DNA of 64,000 nt from Candidatus Aminicenantota bacterium (lineage in GTDB: Bacteria > Acidobacteriota > Aminicenantia > UBA2199), in NCBI GenBank assembly GCA_026393835.1, contig JAPKZK010000079.1, positions 18,557 through 82,556 on the forward strand, in the 5' to 3' direction. The position numbers and the translations under genes are program-made. Below are positions 26,901 through 33,851 of the stretch, piece by piece. Within the stretch, counting starts at the first letter, position 1, and each line of letters begins with the position of its first letter. The notes under the pieces were generated by a model. The model ran no database searches. It had not been told where the DNA came from and saw only the letters and a list, made by a program, of their open reading frames with translations.

Positions 26901-27786
26901 CATGCTGCTGACAAACTTCTTGCCCAATGGAGGAAACGGGGTATTTAAACTGCATGCCATTGTCGAAGATATGACCGGGAACAGCGCCGATCTAGGCGTT
27001 AAAACCATCACGGTAGATAACGCCAATGCGGATAAACCCTTTGGCGCCATCGACACTCCCTTGCCGGGTGGAACCGCCTCCGGTAGTCGCTTTATCAATT
27101 GGGGATGGGTTTTAACTCCGCAGCCGAATAACATTCCGGCGAACGGTTCCACGATTCATGTATGGGTAGACGGGATCGATATCGGCCACCCGGTTTACGA
27201 TAATTACAGGGAAGATATCGCCGCTGTGTTTCCCGGGTACGCCAACAGTAATGGAGCAGCCGGCTATTTCTACTTAAATACCGCATCTTGTGAAAATGGC
27301 ATTCATACTCTTTCCTGGACGGCCACAGACAGTGGGGGAAACACCGATGGAATCGGCAGCAGATATTTTGCCGTGCAGAATACCGGGACCGATATGGAGA
27401 AGGCAGGGGTCAGGGATCAGGAATCAGGGGTCAGGGAAAAACGTAGGGGCGACCCCCCGTGGTCGCCCGCCTCTGACCGATACGGCGTGGTTCGGGTTAA
27501 AAAAGGGTTTGATGCCGATATCGAGACACAAGCGATGTACCCGGATGAAGATGGAGTAACCCATATCGAAATCCGGGAACTGGAACGGGTGGAGATTCAT
27601 CTTCCTCCCGGGGTTGTGAACATTTCGCCATTGCCTATCGGTTCAACCTTTGATCTCGGAAAGGGAATATTTTATTGGCAGCCCGGACCGGGATTTGTGG
27701 GGGCGTACCGTTTTGTTTTTGTTGAAAAGGATGAAGCAGGACAGGTAAACCGGGAAGACATAATCGTAAATATTGCGCCCATTTAG
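23911..27786 (+). CDS. Giant secreted LRR/Ig-like surface protein
   Basis: 1291 residues with a signal peptide and GGAGG ribosome site. Order: a ~50-residue cap (REALIAFYNSTNGDGWS), leucine-rich repeats of plant-like type (LSGAIPAQIGNLSNLTNL) to about 300, a Kre9/KNH-like domain (SPNGGERWVVGSSHSITWTT), then a second copy of cap (from about 410), LRR block (to 690) and KNH-like domain (to 800), a BACON-like domain (WINNGGGETLNWSV, about 830-912), Ig-like domains (to 1160) and a C-terminal Ig-like segment. The cap-LRR-KNH unit is thus an internal duplication of about 1.14 kb. Residues about 1165-1190 (GVRDQESGVREK, RRGDPPWSP) are encoded by two dispersed repeats lying in frame. Likely a cell-surface adhesion or binding protein; ligand unknown. 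Confidence 0.85.
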   Translation: MFIISNKYKRCVLSLVLMAVFSSLVWGAIPAQEREALIAFYNSTNGDGWSTKNGWKTPPLHTDGFAMPGTEGSWYGITVSGNRVTSIYLHSNLLSGAIPAQIGNLSNLTNLNLTSNQLSGNIPDELANLTNLRYLALDWNYLSGTIPSWIGNFSMLQYLALSRNQLTGVIPPELGNLSKLMGLYLYRNQLSGTIPVEFGNLSELKYLVMDQNQLSGAIPSVIGNLSKMNILSLSSNQLSGGIPSQFGNFADMEILNLSNNLLSGAIPSGFTNLTKITQLNLGYNCLYATDPTLRAWLNAHDPDWEAYQNRCGGMPTITVASPNGGERWVVGSSHSITWTTSGSVSNVKIEYTTDNGSSWTTIISSTADAGSYPWNVPNTVSSQYKIKISEAAAGIPSDISDNIFSIYKGIPALERAALIAFYNSTNGDNWTNKNGWKTPPLHTDGFAMPGTEGSWFGITVQGDHVTNIYMYENNPSGCIPPELGNLSNLTELSLMGGQLGGGIPASLGNLSNLKYLALPTHRLSGSIPAELGNLGNLISLNIWENQLSGNIPARLGNLSNLQELFLANNQLDGVIPPELGNLYNLKNLCLPGNLLSGSIPPELGNLRNLYILHLGANQLSGAIPPQLGNLANLQELVLFLNQLSGGIPPELGNLTNLDLLLLNDNRLSGKIPSSLINLTKMITLDLGFNCLYATDPTLRAWLNTHDPDWEVYQNRCESITVTSPNGGERWVVGSSQAITWTTAGTVANVKIEYTRSKGSSWKIITSSTANTGSYTWTIPDTVSSHCQVKISEASDGTPTDTGDAFFSIIKPPFIRLDRTKLHFCASSRGIVTGPQEIWINNGGGETLNWSVISDASWLTGSPAQGTGNGIITVSVNPVGLVEGTYTGAIVVSDPNAVNSPQTVAVTLKVKPNSEDMEPFGEFLTPLNDITVGSSIPVTGWVLDDVGVQSVKIYREEEDAQSESLVFIGDAVLVEGARPDVEAAFPDYPNNYKAGWGYMLLTNFLPNGGNGVFKLHAIVEDMTGNSADLGVKTITVDNANADKPFGAIDTPLPGGTASGSRFINWGWVLTPQPNNIPANGSTIHVWVDGIDIGHPVYDNYREDIAAVFPGYANSNGAAGYFYLNTASCENGIHTLSWTATDSGGNTDGIGSRYFAVQNTGTDMEKAGVRDQESGVREKRRGDPPWSPASDRYGVVRVKKGFDADIETQAMYPDEDGVTHIEIRELERVEIHLPPGVVNISPLPIGSTFDLGKGIFYWQPGPGFVGAYRFVFVEKDEAGQVNREDIIVNIAPI
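27443..27468 (+). repeat. GTAGGG-headed palindrome inside the LRR gene (copy 2)
   Basis: GTAGGGGCGACC, loop CCCCGT, GGTCGCCC. It is immediately preceded (27406-27438) by a tandem of GGGTCAGGGATCAGG and AATCAGGGGTCAGGG words, another dispersed repeat also seen in part at 6312-6340. Both are translated in frame. Confidence 0.7.
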
Positions 27787-27880
27787 GGGAAAAATTTGAG
27801 CGTCCGCTAATCTTCCTTAAAGCCCGAAGGACTGCGAAAACAGAAAATATAGGTATGTTCCATCATTCATTATAAAACGA

Positions 27881-27927
27881 TTGATTCTTAAAAGTAATTA
27901 TATTATAGTTACCCATGGAGGTTATCC
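27881..27927 (+). promoter_or_regulatory. Promoter and likely operator of the antitoxin gene
   Basis: TTGATT, 17-bp spacer, TATAGT (27904-27909). Just downstream two CCATGG palindromes separated by 7 bp (CCATGGAGGTTATCCATGG) bracket the ribosome binding site GGAGG, and the second contains the start codon. The symmetry suits autorepression by a dimeric MazE-type protein; inference. Confidence 0.5.
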
Positions 27928-28191
27928 ATGGTTTTAAGATTAGTACAGATCGGTAATTCACAGGGAATCCGTTTACCTAAGACAATCATAGATCAATTCA
28001 ATTTTAACGATGCCATCGAAGCTGAAATAAAAAGAGAGGGATTGCTATTAAGGAAGAAGACACAACCCAGGGCAGGATGGAAAGTCCGGATATTAAAAGA
28101 GATAAAAAAGGGTGGCTGTCCCGAAATGCTTATCCCTGATAATATTCAAGCTGAATTTGACGATAGTGAATGGCAATGTGTCGCCGGATGA
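27928..28191 (+). CDS. MazE/AbrB-type antitoxin
   Basis: 87 residues. The N terminus (LVQIGNSQGIRLPKTIIDQF) is the swapped-hairpin AbrB/MazE DNA-binding fold; the C-terminal tail is acidic (EFDDSEWQ), as in MazE proteins that block the MazF groove. It should both repress its own promoter and neutralise a toxin. The toxin is missing: the next 34 codons are a MazF stub (28178-28279). The last residues CVAG are produced by reading across the deletion joint, since the natural tail ends near EW. It is now an orphan antitoxin. Confidence 0.85.
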   Translation: MVLRLVQIGNSQGIRLPKTIIDQFNFNDAIEAEIKREGLLLRKKTQPRAGWKVRILKEIKKGGCPEMLIPDNIQAEFDDSEWQCVAG

Positions 28192-28279
28192 GATGAATGT
28201 TTTAAATACTGTAATTATAGCGCCGATGACAACAGTTTCGAGGGAAAAAATTGGCCTGTCCCGAATGCCGCTAAGATAA
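28178..28279 (+). pseudogene. Internally deleted MazF toxin remnant
   Basis: In the frame starting at 28178 the translation is VSPDEMN, VLNTVIIAPMTTVSR, then unrelated residues to a stop. VSPDEMN and LNTVIIAPMT are the conserved centre of MazF endoribonucleases. The first 35 or so codons, including the start and catalytic Arg region, and everything after the MTT strand are gone. The remnant begins inside the last codons of the antitoxin gene, so a deletion joined the two. Confidence 0.8.
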
Positions 28280-28490
28280 GAAATTCGAAATCCGAAATCC
28301 GAAATTCGAAACAAATCCCAATGACCCAAAAAATAAATGACCGAAACAAAAAACAAAAACCATCGCCCCGGAGAGGATTTGCTTTTGTTTTAAATTTTGA
28401 GATTTTGAATTTTGAATTTGTTTGAAATAACGCGATTTCGTGCTTCGTGCTTCGGATTTATTATTACTTCGAACTTCGAATGTAGGCTTA
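28280..28490. repeat. Dispersed AT-rich repeat block
   Basis: Contains stacked words GAAATTCGAAATCCGAAATCC at its start (quoted in part), then AATGACC and AAAAAC tracts, and TTTTGAGATTTTGAATTTTG followed by CGTGCTTCGTGCTTCGG. Strings of this style are common intergenic filler in uncultured bacteria. No gene seen. Confidence 0.5.
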
Positions 28491-28537
28491 ACTTAGTGAC
28501 ATTCTGGCCTGTCACTTTTCCCGGCCACCACTCGAAA

Positions 28538-28789
28538 GAGTTTCCCAACCACAAAAAACTCTTTCCCCACCGCTTAAAACTCTTTCCCATACGCTCAAAA
28601 TTCTTTCCCAACTGCTTAAAAGAGTCTCCCATCCACACAAAACTCTTTCCCAACTACTTAAAAGAGTCTCCCATCCACACAAAACTCTTTCCCAACTACT
28701 TAAAAGAGTCTCCCATCCACACAAAACTCTTTCCCAACCGCTCAAAAGAGTCTCCCAACCACTTAAAAGAGTTTCCCCAGTGCGGCCTG
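28538..28789. repeat. Array of twelve contiguous 21-bp units (array 2)
   Basis: Exactly 252 bp. Each unit is a CTCTTTCCCA or GAGTCTCCCA head plus a tail such as ACTACTTAAAA or TCCACACAAAA. From 28622 the two versions alternate strictly, giving a 42-bp super-repeat that is identical in its first two copies and nearly so in the third. The outer units are more diverged. The array lies between the mazF remnant and the DUF4143 ATPase gene. Confidence 0.88.
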
Positions 28790-28812
28790 TAGGGGTTTGC
28801 TTCATCAAACCC
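28789..28812 (+). repeat. GTAGGG-headed palindrome (copy 3)
   Basis: GTAGGGGTTTG, loop CTTCAT, CAAACCC. It abuts the last unit of array 2 without a gap and lies 50 bp upstream of the DUF4143 ATPase gene. Confidence 0.6.
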
Positions 28813-28826
28813 GACAGCCAGAGGGC

Positions 28827-28855
28827 TTTAGAATCGCTTAAAAATATGGTAAAAT
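28827..28855 (+). promoter_or_regulatory. Leaderless promoter of the DUF4143 ATPase gene
   Basis: TTTAGA, 17-bp spacer and TAAAAT with an extended -10 TG. Seven bases after the -10 box is the A of the ATG at 28862; there is no ribosome binding site. Confidence 0.55.
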
Positions 28856-28861
28856 TGCTCC

Positions 28862-30157
28862 ATGAAAGAAATAATTAATACGATTTTGCTGGAATGGCAA
28901 AATCGAGAGCTCCCGGAAACAAAAGAAAGAGATACCATACTGGATAATTATTTAAATACCGGCCATATCATTATCGTCAAAGGCTTTCGCCGAGTGGGGA
29001 AAACATTTCTCTTCTACCACCTGATCAAAAAACTTTTGAAAGACCATTCTAAAAAGGAAGTCATCTATTTTAACTTTGAAGATGAACGAATTCCGCTGAA
29101 AACAGGGTTTTTAAGCGCATTACTCCCGGCAATCAAAGAATTCCACGGGCAATCGCCGCGGTATCTTTTTCTCGATGAAATCCAGGCTATCCCGGATTGG
29201 AGCCGCTGGCTCAGGAGAATCCTGGATACGGAAAATATTAAGATTTTCATCACCGGCTCTTCTTCGAAAATGTCCGAAAGGGAAATTCCCACGGAACTTC
29301 GCGGTAGATACCTGGGAATAGAATTACTCCCTTTATCCTTCGCGGAATTCCTGGACTTTAAAAACATACCGGCCCCTCCCGGCGACCTTAAAAACATCGA
29401 CAAAGACGCATACTTGAACTATCTCCGGGAATACCTCGAAGACGGCGGCATGCCGGCGGTGGTCCTGGCTGAGAAAGGTTTAAAAAAGGAAATTATCTTA
29501 AACTATTTCAATACCCTCATCCGGAGAGATATCATTGAAAAATTTAAAATCAGGAATGAAGAGGTCTTGAAAGATTTATTAAAACTTCTTATGAACGCAA
29601 CCCATTTTACCGGAACCCGGATTTTCAATAACCTGAAAAGCCTGGGCCATATTGTTGGAAAATCGACGGTTTTAAAATATATATCCTATATAAACGATTC
29701 ATTTTTCATGGACGAACTGCTTGAATTTTCCCCCAAAGTAAAGAACCAATTGCAGAGGGAAAGAAAGATTTATTTCATAGACAATGGTTTTATAGGATTG
29801 GCGAACTCCCGTCTCAATTTAAAAGAAGGCCGGTTCCTGGAGAACTCGGTTTATTATCACCTCCGAAGGCGTTTCAAGAATGCGGATATCTACTACATGA
29901 GAGCGGAAAAATCGGAAGAGGTGGATTTTGTTTTAATCGACGACGTGCAAGGAAAGAAAATGATCCAGGTATCTTACAGCCTCGAACTTGCCTCAACAAG
30001 AGAAAGAGAAATACGGGCGCTGGCGCTGATGGGAAAAAAACTTGGCCTCAACGAAGGGGATATTATTACTTTCGATTCGGAAGGACAGGAAGAAACCACC
30101 TGGGAGGAACATTCCATTAAAATAAATATCATCCCTGCCTGGAAGTTTTTCCTGTAA
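28862..30157 (+). CDS. AAA_14/DUF4143 ATPase
   Basis: 431 residues. Walker A GFRRVGKT (about 41-48), Walker B RYLFLDEIQ (about 100-108), sensor region FITGSSSKM, and the conserved RGRYLGIEL and LPLSFAEF motifs are diagnostic of the widespread AAA_14 family. The C-terminal DUF4143 region is related to PD-(D/E)XK nucleases; here EVDFVLID is followed by QVSYSL, so the usual E-x-K lysine is absent and the nuclease is probably inactive. Members are multicopy orphan genes of unknown function. The gene is flanked on both sides by 21-bp arrays (2 and 3). Confidence 0.88.
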   Translation: MKEIINTILLEWQNRELPETKERDTILDNYLNTGHIIIVKGFRRVGKTFLFYHLIKKLLKDHSKKEVIYFNFEDERIPLKTGFLSALLPAIKEFHGQSPRYLFLDEIQAIPDWSRWLRRILDTENIKIFITGSSSKMSEREIPTELRGRYLGIELLPLSFAEFLDFKNIPAPPGDLKNIDKDAYLNYLREYLEDGGMPAVVLAEKGLKKEIILNYFNTLIRRDIIEKFKIRNEEVLKDLLKLLMNATHFTGTRIFNNLKSLGHIVGKSTVLKYISYINDSFFMDELLEFSPKVKNQLQRERKIYFIDNGFIGLANSRLNLKEGRFLENSVYYHLRRRFKNADIYYMRAEKSEEVDFVLIDDVQGKKMIQVSYSLELASTREREIRALALMGKKLGLNEGDIITFDSEGQEETTWEEHSIKINIIPAWKFFL

Positions 30158-30211
30158 TAAGTAATCCGCACTCCTATTTTAAGAGTGATAGAATATTTCC
30201 CGTACCTCGGG

Positions 30212-30567
30212 GGCCGATGTCGGCATCTCAATTGAGAATTTTCGCAAAACTGATGTCGATTTTAGCGTCCATTGTGAGGATTTCCTCCCAACGGTTGCCG
30301 ACGGCGGCAAAATTTTGTGGGTGTCCAATAAACGGGCGCCGACGTCCGCCAAATTTTTGCCGACGTCCGCCAAACCGATGCCGATTTCGGCCAATCGGAT
30401 GTCGATGGCGGCAAAATTTTGAGGATGTCCACCAAAAGGACTGCCGATTTCCGCCAAACTTTTGCCGATTGAGGCAAAATTTTGTGGATGCGCTCAAAAC
30501 AGGTGCCGATTTCGACATCATGGTTGGGGATTTTCGCATCTCGATTGAGAGTTTTGGCTTTTTGTTT
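30212..30567. repeat. Array of about seventeen 21-bp units (array 3)
   Basis: Core TGCCGATTTCCGCCAAA followed by TTTT, best conserved between 30296 and 30483. Period is 21 bp throughout except one 20-bp unit near 30317. The outermost units are strongly diverged but keep register. In one plus-strand frame this reads as heptapeptides with a PPN/RQN position every seven residues, but the frame has no sensible start and the minus strand is equally open. It fills the gap between the DUF4143 gene and an LRR-gene remnant. Confidence 0.8.
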
Positions 30568-30699
30568 GAAAAAAAGGGAAACTGTCATAAGACGTACTTA
30601 CCGGTTGGTCTTGTTGTATTCTTCAGTCAATACCTGGATCAAATCTCCTTCGGTAAAACCGCCATTCTTTTTGAAATAGGGGAAAAAATTGGCCTGCCC

Positions 30700-30860
30700 C
30701 TTATTCCCTCCTCTCTTCCACGCAAGGTGGAACCGCTTCCGGTCGTTTCTTTATCAATTGGAGATGCTATCGCCTCTTCTTATCGGATCGATGTTTGATA
30801 ATAAGGAGGGGTGTTTTTTATTGGCAGCCTGGGATAGGGATTTGTAGGGCAGGCGAAAAA
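30700..30860 (+). pseudogene. Remnant of a second LRR/Ig-type surface protein gene
   Basis: Bases 30727-30775 (GGTGGAACCGC, TTTATCAATTGG, GATG) match 27067-27110 of the LRR gene, and 30812-30851 (TTTTATTGGCAGCC, GGGATTTGT, GGGC) match 27668-27702. The 550 bp between these in the intact gene are reduced to about 40. It is therefore a deletion-worn copy of the 3' part of a paralogue. No open frame spans it. Confidence 0.65.
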
Positions 30861-30865
30861 TGAAT

Positions 30866-33007
30866 TTAAAATTGGTCAGGATATGATTGGGTCAGTTTCT
30901 TAATGAAAATTTCATTTCTTCTTTTGGCTCTTTCCAAAAGAGTTGAGTATTTAAGGACCTCAGTATATAATGAACCGTCGTTGCGCCCAAATTTGCCTAC
31001 TATCGCCTTACTGGGACGGAAAACATAATCCAGGTGGTAAGAGTGCACAAAATCGGAATCATGGTCACGAACATCGTCGGCAGCTATCTTTTCGCCGATT
31101 AAGTACCCATAGAATGTGTGAAAACGATATTCAGGCTTAGACAAATTCAGTATCAACGAAGCATACCTGTTTATTTGATTCAAATATTCAGAGATATTTA
31201 CGTCTGGGTTTTTGAATTCAATTATTATGCATTTGTTTTCGCCTGGAAACAGTAAAATATCGGGCCGTTTTAAAAGCCTATCTTCTCCTAAAGAAGTCCG
31301 ATAGAGTTCTTCCTCAGGCGTAAGCGATTCTTTTATAATCGCTTTCCCATCAATTTTAATATCACTAAGACGGGCATCGGAAGTTCCCTTAAAGTAAATG
31401 AAATCTTCATTTATCAACCAAAGGTCACTGTTTTCCGGATTACTCGAACTTTGTTGGAAAATCAGGTTATGGAGCAAGCGTTCATCAATATTCCTGGGAT
31501 TGCTATCCTGGATTTTTAGTTGCCTGGCTAAGATTTTGTCGAATATATCCAGTATTAACTTGCGCCGGGCAATATAGTGGGTTAAGGCGGTCCTGTTTTG
31601 AAGGGGTATCTCCGTTACCAGTTCCGCGACGATGTCGGCAAAGGACTTATCGTAATTTTTAGAACCAGGCTCTAATACATCCAGTCGGTCCATTTGCATC
31701 TTAATCTTTGCGTCTATTCTTGCCACTGATTTTGCATCAGCCGTATATACCTTCTCAAGAATCTTCTCTTCCGTATCATTTAAATTAATGCGAGAAGAGT
31801 CTATGGTCTGCTTATTCAAAAGAAACATCTTTTTGAGCTTTTCTAACTCCAGGATGTGCTCGTCTCTTTTATTCCGTATCTCATCATACATGGACAAAAT
31901 TTTCGAGTTTGCCTGTTCTGTAAGGTCATCTAACAAAATATCTTCATCACTAAAAAGCGATTGGGAATCCTTTCGGCTTTTTTTTAAATCCTCGCCTGTC
32001 GGAATATTTAAGTCACCCCTCGTATCACTATCTTTTTCATCGAGATACTTCCCTGAAATGATAAACAAATACCGCATGTCATTTATTTTTTCTTTTGGGG
32101 ACAAGCAGTCCAATTGAATCCTTGTGTCATCAATAACTTCTTCTTTACTGGTCAACCTTACCTCATTCTCTGACAGCGTCAATGAGTTAATCTTAAACGC
32201 TTTAAAATGGAATATTTCTTTTTTATCTGCCAGGTGCTCAATAGTTTTTCCATCAGCAGACAATTTGGCGTAAGGAATGGCAATGTTTTCTTGCTTGTCA
32301 ATTTCCGGAACATCTTCAGGTTTAATGCGTATTGTTTTATCCAACTTGTCATTAATATACTGTTCCAGGGTAATGCTCGGCATTTTTTCTCTATGAACAC
32401 AGAAATACAACACGTAATGAGAGAGCAATGCTTCTCTTAATGATTCCAGGTTTAACCTGTCGTAAAAAACCTGGTCTTTCGGTAATAAAAGTTTTTTTAG
32501 TGTTAATATTGTCTTTGTTTTTTGGGGTTCAATATCCGTGGTGTCAAGATGTTGAATGATTGCATTCTCTTTTAAATATGAATCTGCCTTTGATAATATA
32601 AAATGTCGCCGCTTTGTACCTGGACCACTCCGATAGATGCTGATATATTCACTGGTATCGAAAAAATGAAGTAGCTGCAATCTTCCTGACCCCCTGCTAT
32701 TGGGAGTCTTTGTATTGTCATTAAGTCTTTTAAAGCGATCATAGTTGTCATCATCAAAGCCAATACCTGTATCTTCAAAAACAATCTTATTAAAATCAAA
32801 GACATCCGGCATAAGTGCTTTCGTATGATACAGTTGTACTGTAATGTTCTTGGCCTCATCTTCCGGTGAAACGGACGGGAAAGATTCCAGTGCATTGGTG
32901 AATGCCTCAAAAATAGGCTGCCGACTATTATCCGATTTTCTAATGCTGCGGAGAACACCTGGATAATAAATATCAACACCCTTCACATATTCATTTTTCT
33001 GCATCAT
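30866..33007 (-). CDS. GHKL ATPase with C-terminal PD-(D/E)XK nuclease-like domain
   Basis: 713 residues. N-terminal GHKL module: FEAFTNALES (Glu/Asn of the Bergerat fold), VFEDTGIGFD (about 77-86) and NSRGSGRLQLLHF (about 105-117) for the lid. The middle has S5-like and helical regions with many Lys/Glu. Near residue 590-625, RPDILLFPG followed by CIIIEFKNP gives Asp...Glu-x-Lys of a PD-(D/E)XK nuclease. A single-gene ATPase plus nuclease of this type would fit an antiviral effector, but I know no named system to assign it to. The ATG follows GGGAG. It is next to a 21-bp array and gene remnants, i.e. in an accessory zone. Confidence 0.75.
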   Translation of the reverse strand: MMQKNEYVKGVDIYYPGVLRSIRKSDNSRQPIFEAFTNALESFPSVSPEDEAKNITVQLYHTKALMPDVFDFNKIVFEDTGIGFDDDNYDRFKRLNDNTKTPNSRGSGRLQLLHFFDTSEYISIYRSGPGTKRRHFILSKADSYLKENAIIQHLDTTDIEPQKTKTILTLKKLLLPKDQVFYDRLNLESLREALLSHYVLYFCVHREKMPSITLEQYINDKLDKTIRIKPEDVPEIDKQENIAIPYAKLSADGKTIEHLADKKEIFHFKAFKINSLTLSENEVRLTSKEEVIDDTRIQLDCLSPKEKINDMRYLFIISGKYLDEKDSDTRGDLNIPTGEDLKKSRKDSQSLFSDEDILLDDLTEQANSKILSMYDEIRNKRDEHILELEKLKKMFLLNKQTIDSSRINLNDTEEKILEKVYTADAKSVARIDAKIKMQMDRLDVLEPGSKNYDKSFADIVAELVTEIPLQNRTALTHYIARRKLILDIFDKILARQLKIQDSNPRNIDERLLHNLIFQQSSSNPENSDLWLINEDFIYFKGTSDARLSDIKIDGKAIIKESLTPEEELYRTSLGEDRLLKRPDILLFPGENKCIIIEFKNPDVNISEYLNQINRYASLILNLSKPEYRFHTFYGYLIGEKIAADDVRDHDSDFVHSYHLDYVFRPSKAIVGKFGRNDGSLYTEVLKYSTLLERAKRRNEIFIKKLTQSYPDQF

Positions 33008-33250
33008 ACCACTCCCAAATATTTTTGGACCTGTTTTTTGGCCAACAGAACGATGGGCAATTATGGCCAGCTATTTTTTTATCTTTCTTTTTCATGGGGA
33101 CGTCCTTCTCTGCCCAATACAGACATGCAGATATTTCCTGCAATTATACACAGGCTCAGGCTGACGGAAAGCAAAATAACGCTTACACATGATGGGATTA
33201 TAAAGGATGATTGCGAAAATTGCAATAGACGGTTAGGAAATATTTTCAAC

Positions 33251-33700
33251 TTACCTGTCCACGGTGACATCTTCACGCTTTCCTTTGTAAAATTCATATA
33301 ATAATGCCCGGCACTCCCCGGGGTTCTCAATGTTATCCACCACCAATAAAAACGTCTCCTGCGTTTGCCACAGCCCGGCCATTATTTTCTTAAACCGCTG
33401 ATCGATCGTTTCCTTTTCACCCGGCTGGATGAACTGCGAATCATCGCCGCCCAGGGCCTTCACCAGCGATTCTCTGAAAGAGGAAATCCAATCGATCTAG
33501 GCGGCGTATTGGATTATTGTGACGGGATGGACCACTCGATGGAATGTCTGAACCACAGATACAGCGGATGACGTCGCGTAAATGTGGCTCTTCTTTTCAT
33601 TCGGGGGCGATTAGGGGACATTCAAGTAATCCTCCAGCAGGTAGTTGCCGATATTTCGTTTTTTGGGGTCGAACCCGGCGCCCAATAGGGCGTTGCAAAT
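33251..33700 (-). pseudogene. Remnant of a STAND/NB-ARC-like ATPase gene
   Basis: A 70-codon open piece (33251-33463) contains SLVKALGGDDSQFIQ-like sequence and LLVVDNIENP, a Walker B element of the type found in NB-ARC/STAND ATPases. Extending upstream in frame it meets a stop codon within WISSFRE context. Near 33600-33700 another minus-strand piece reads LLGAGFDPKKRN and YLLEDYLNVP before a stop. No Walker A remains. The rest of 33008-33820 shows no gene; 33008-33100 probably holds the promoter of the GHKL gene. Confidence 0.45.
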
Positions 33701-33851
33701 TAAAAATTAAAAATGAAAAACTAAAAATTAAAAATGGAAGATGTGTCCTTCGGACAGGGCTATTAACGCCTTCGGCGTTTTAAAAACAGCCCGAAGGGCC
33801 CCGTTTCAGTTTTTCGTTTTTCATTTTTTATTTTTACTTTTTAATTTTCCC
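33697..33851. repeat. AT-rich imperfect inverted repeat that truncates an ATPase gene
   Basis: Left arm AAATTAAAAATTAAAAATG and AAAAACTAAAAATTAAAAATGG; centre with CCTTCGG and CGCCTTCGGCG hairpins; right arm TTTTTCGTTTTTCATTTTTT and TTTTTACTTTTTAATTTTCCC. Bases 33821-33851 of the right arm encode the last residues (KMGKLKSKNKK) of the AAA-ATPase. Confidence 0.6.

Noticed and set aside
28862..30157. Active nuclease in the DUF4143 protein
   Set aside because: The E-x-K part of the nuclease motif reads Q-V-S, so catalytic activity is not supported.
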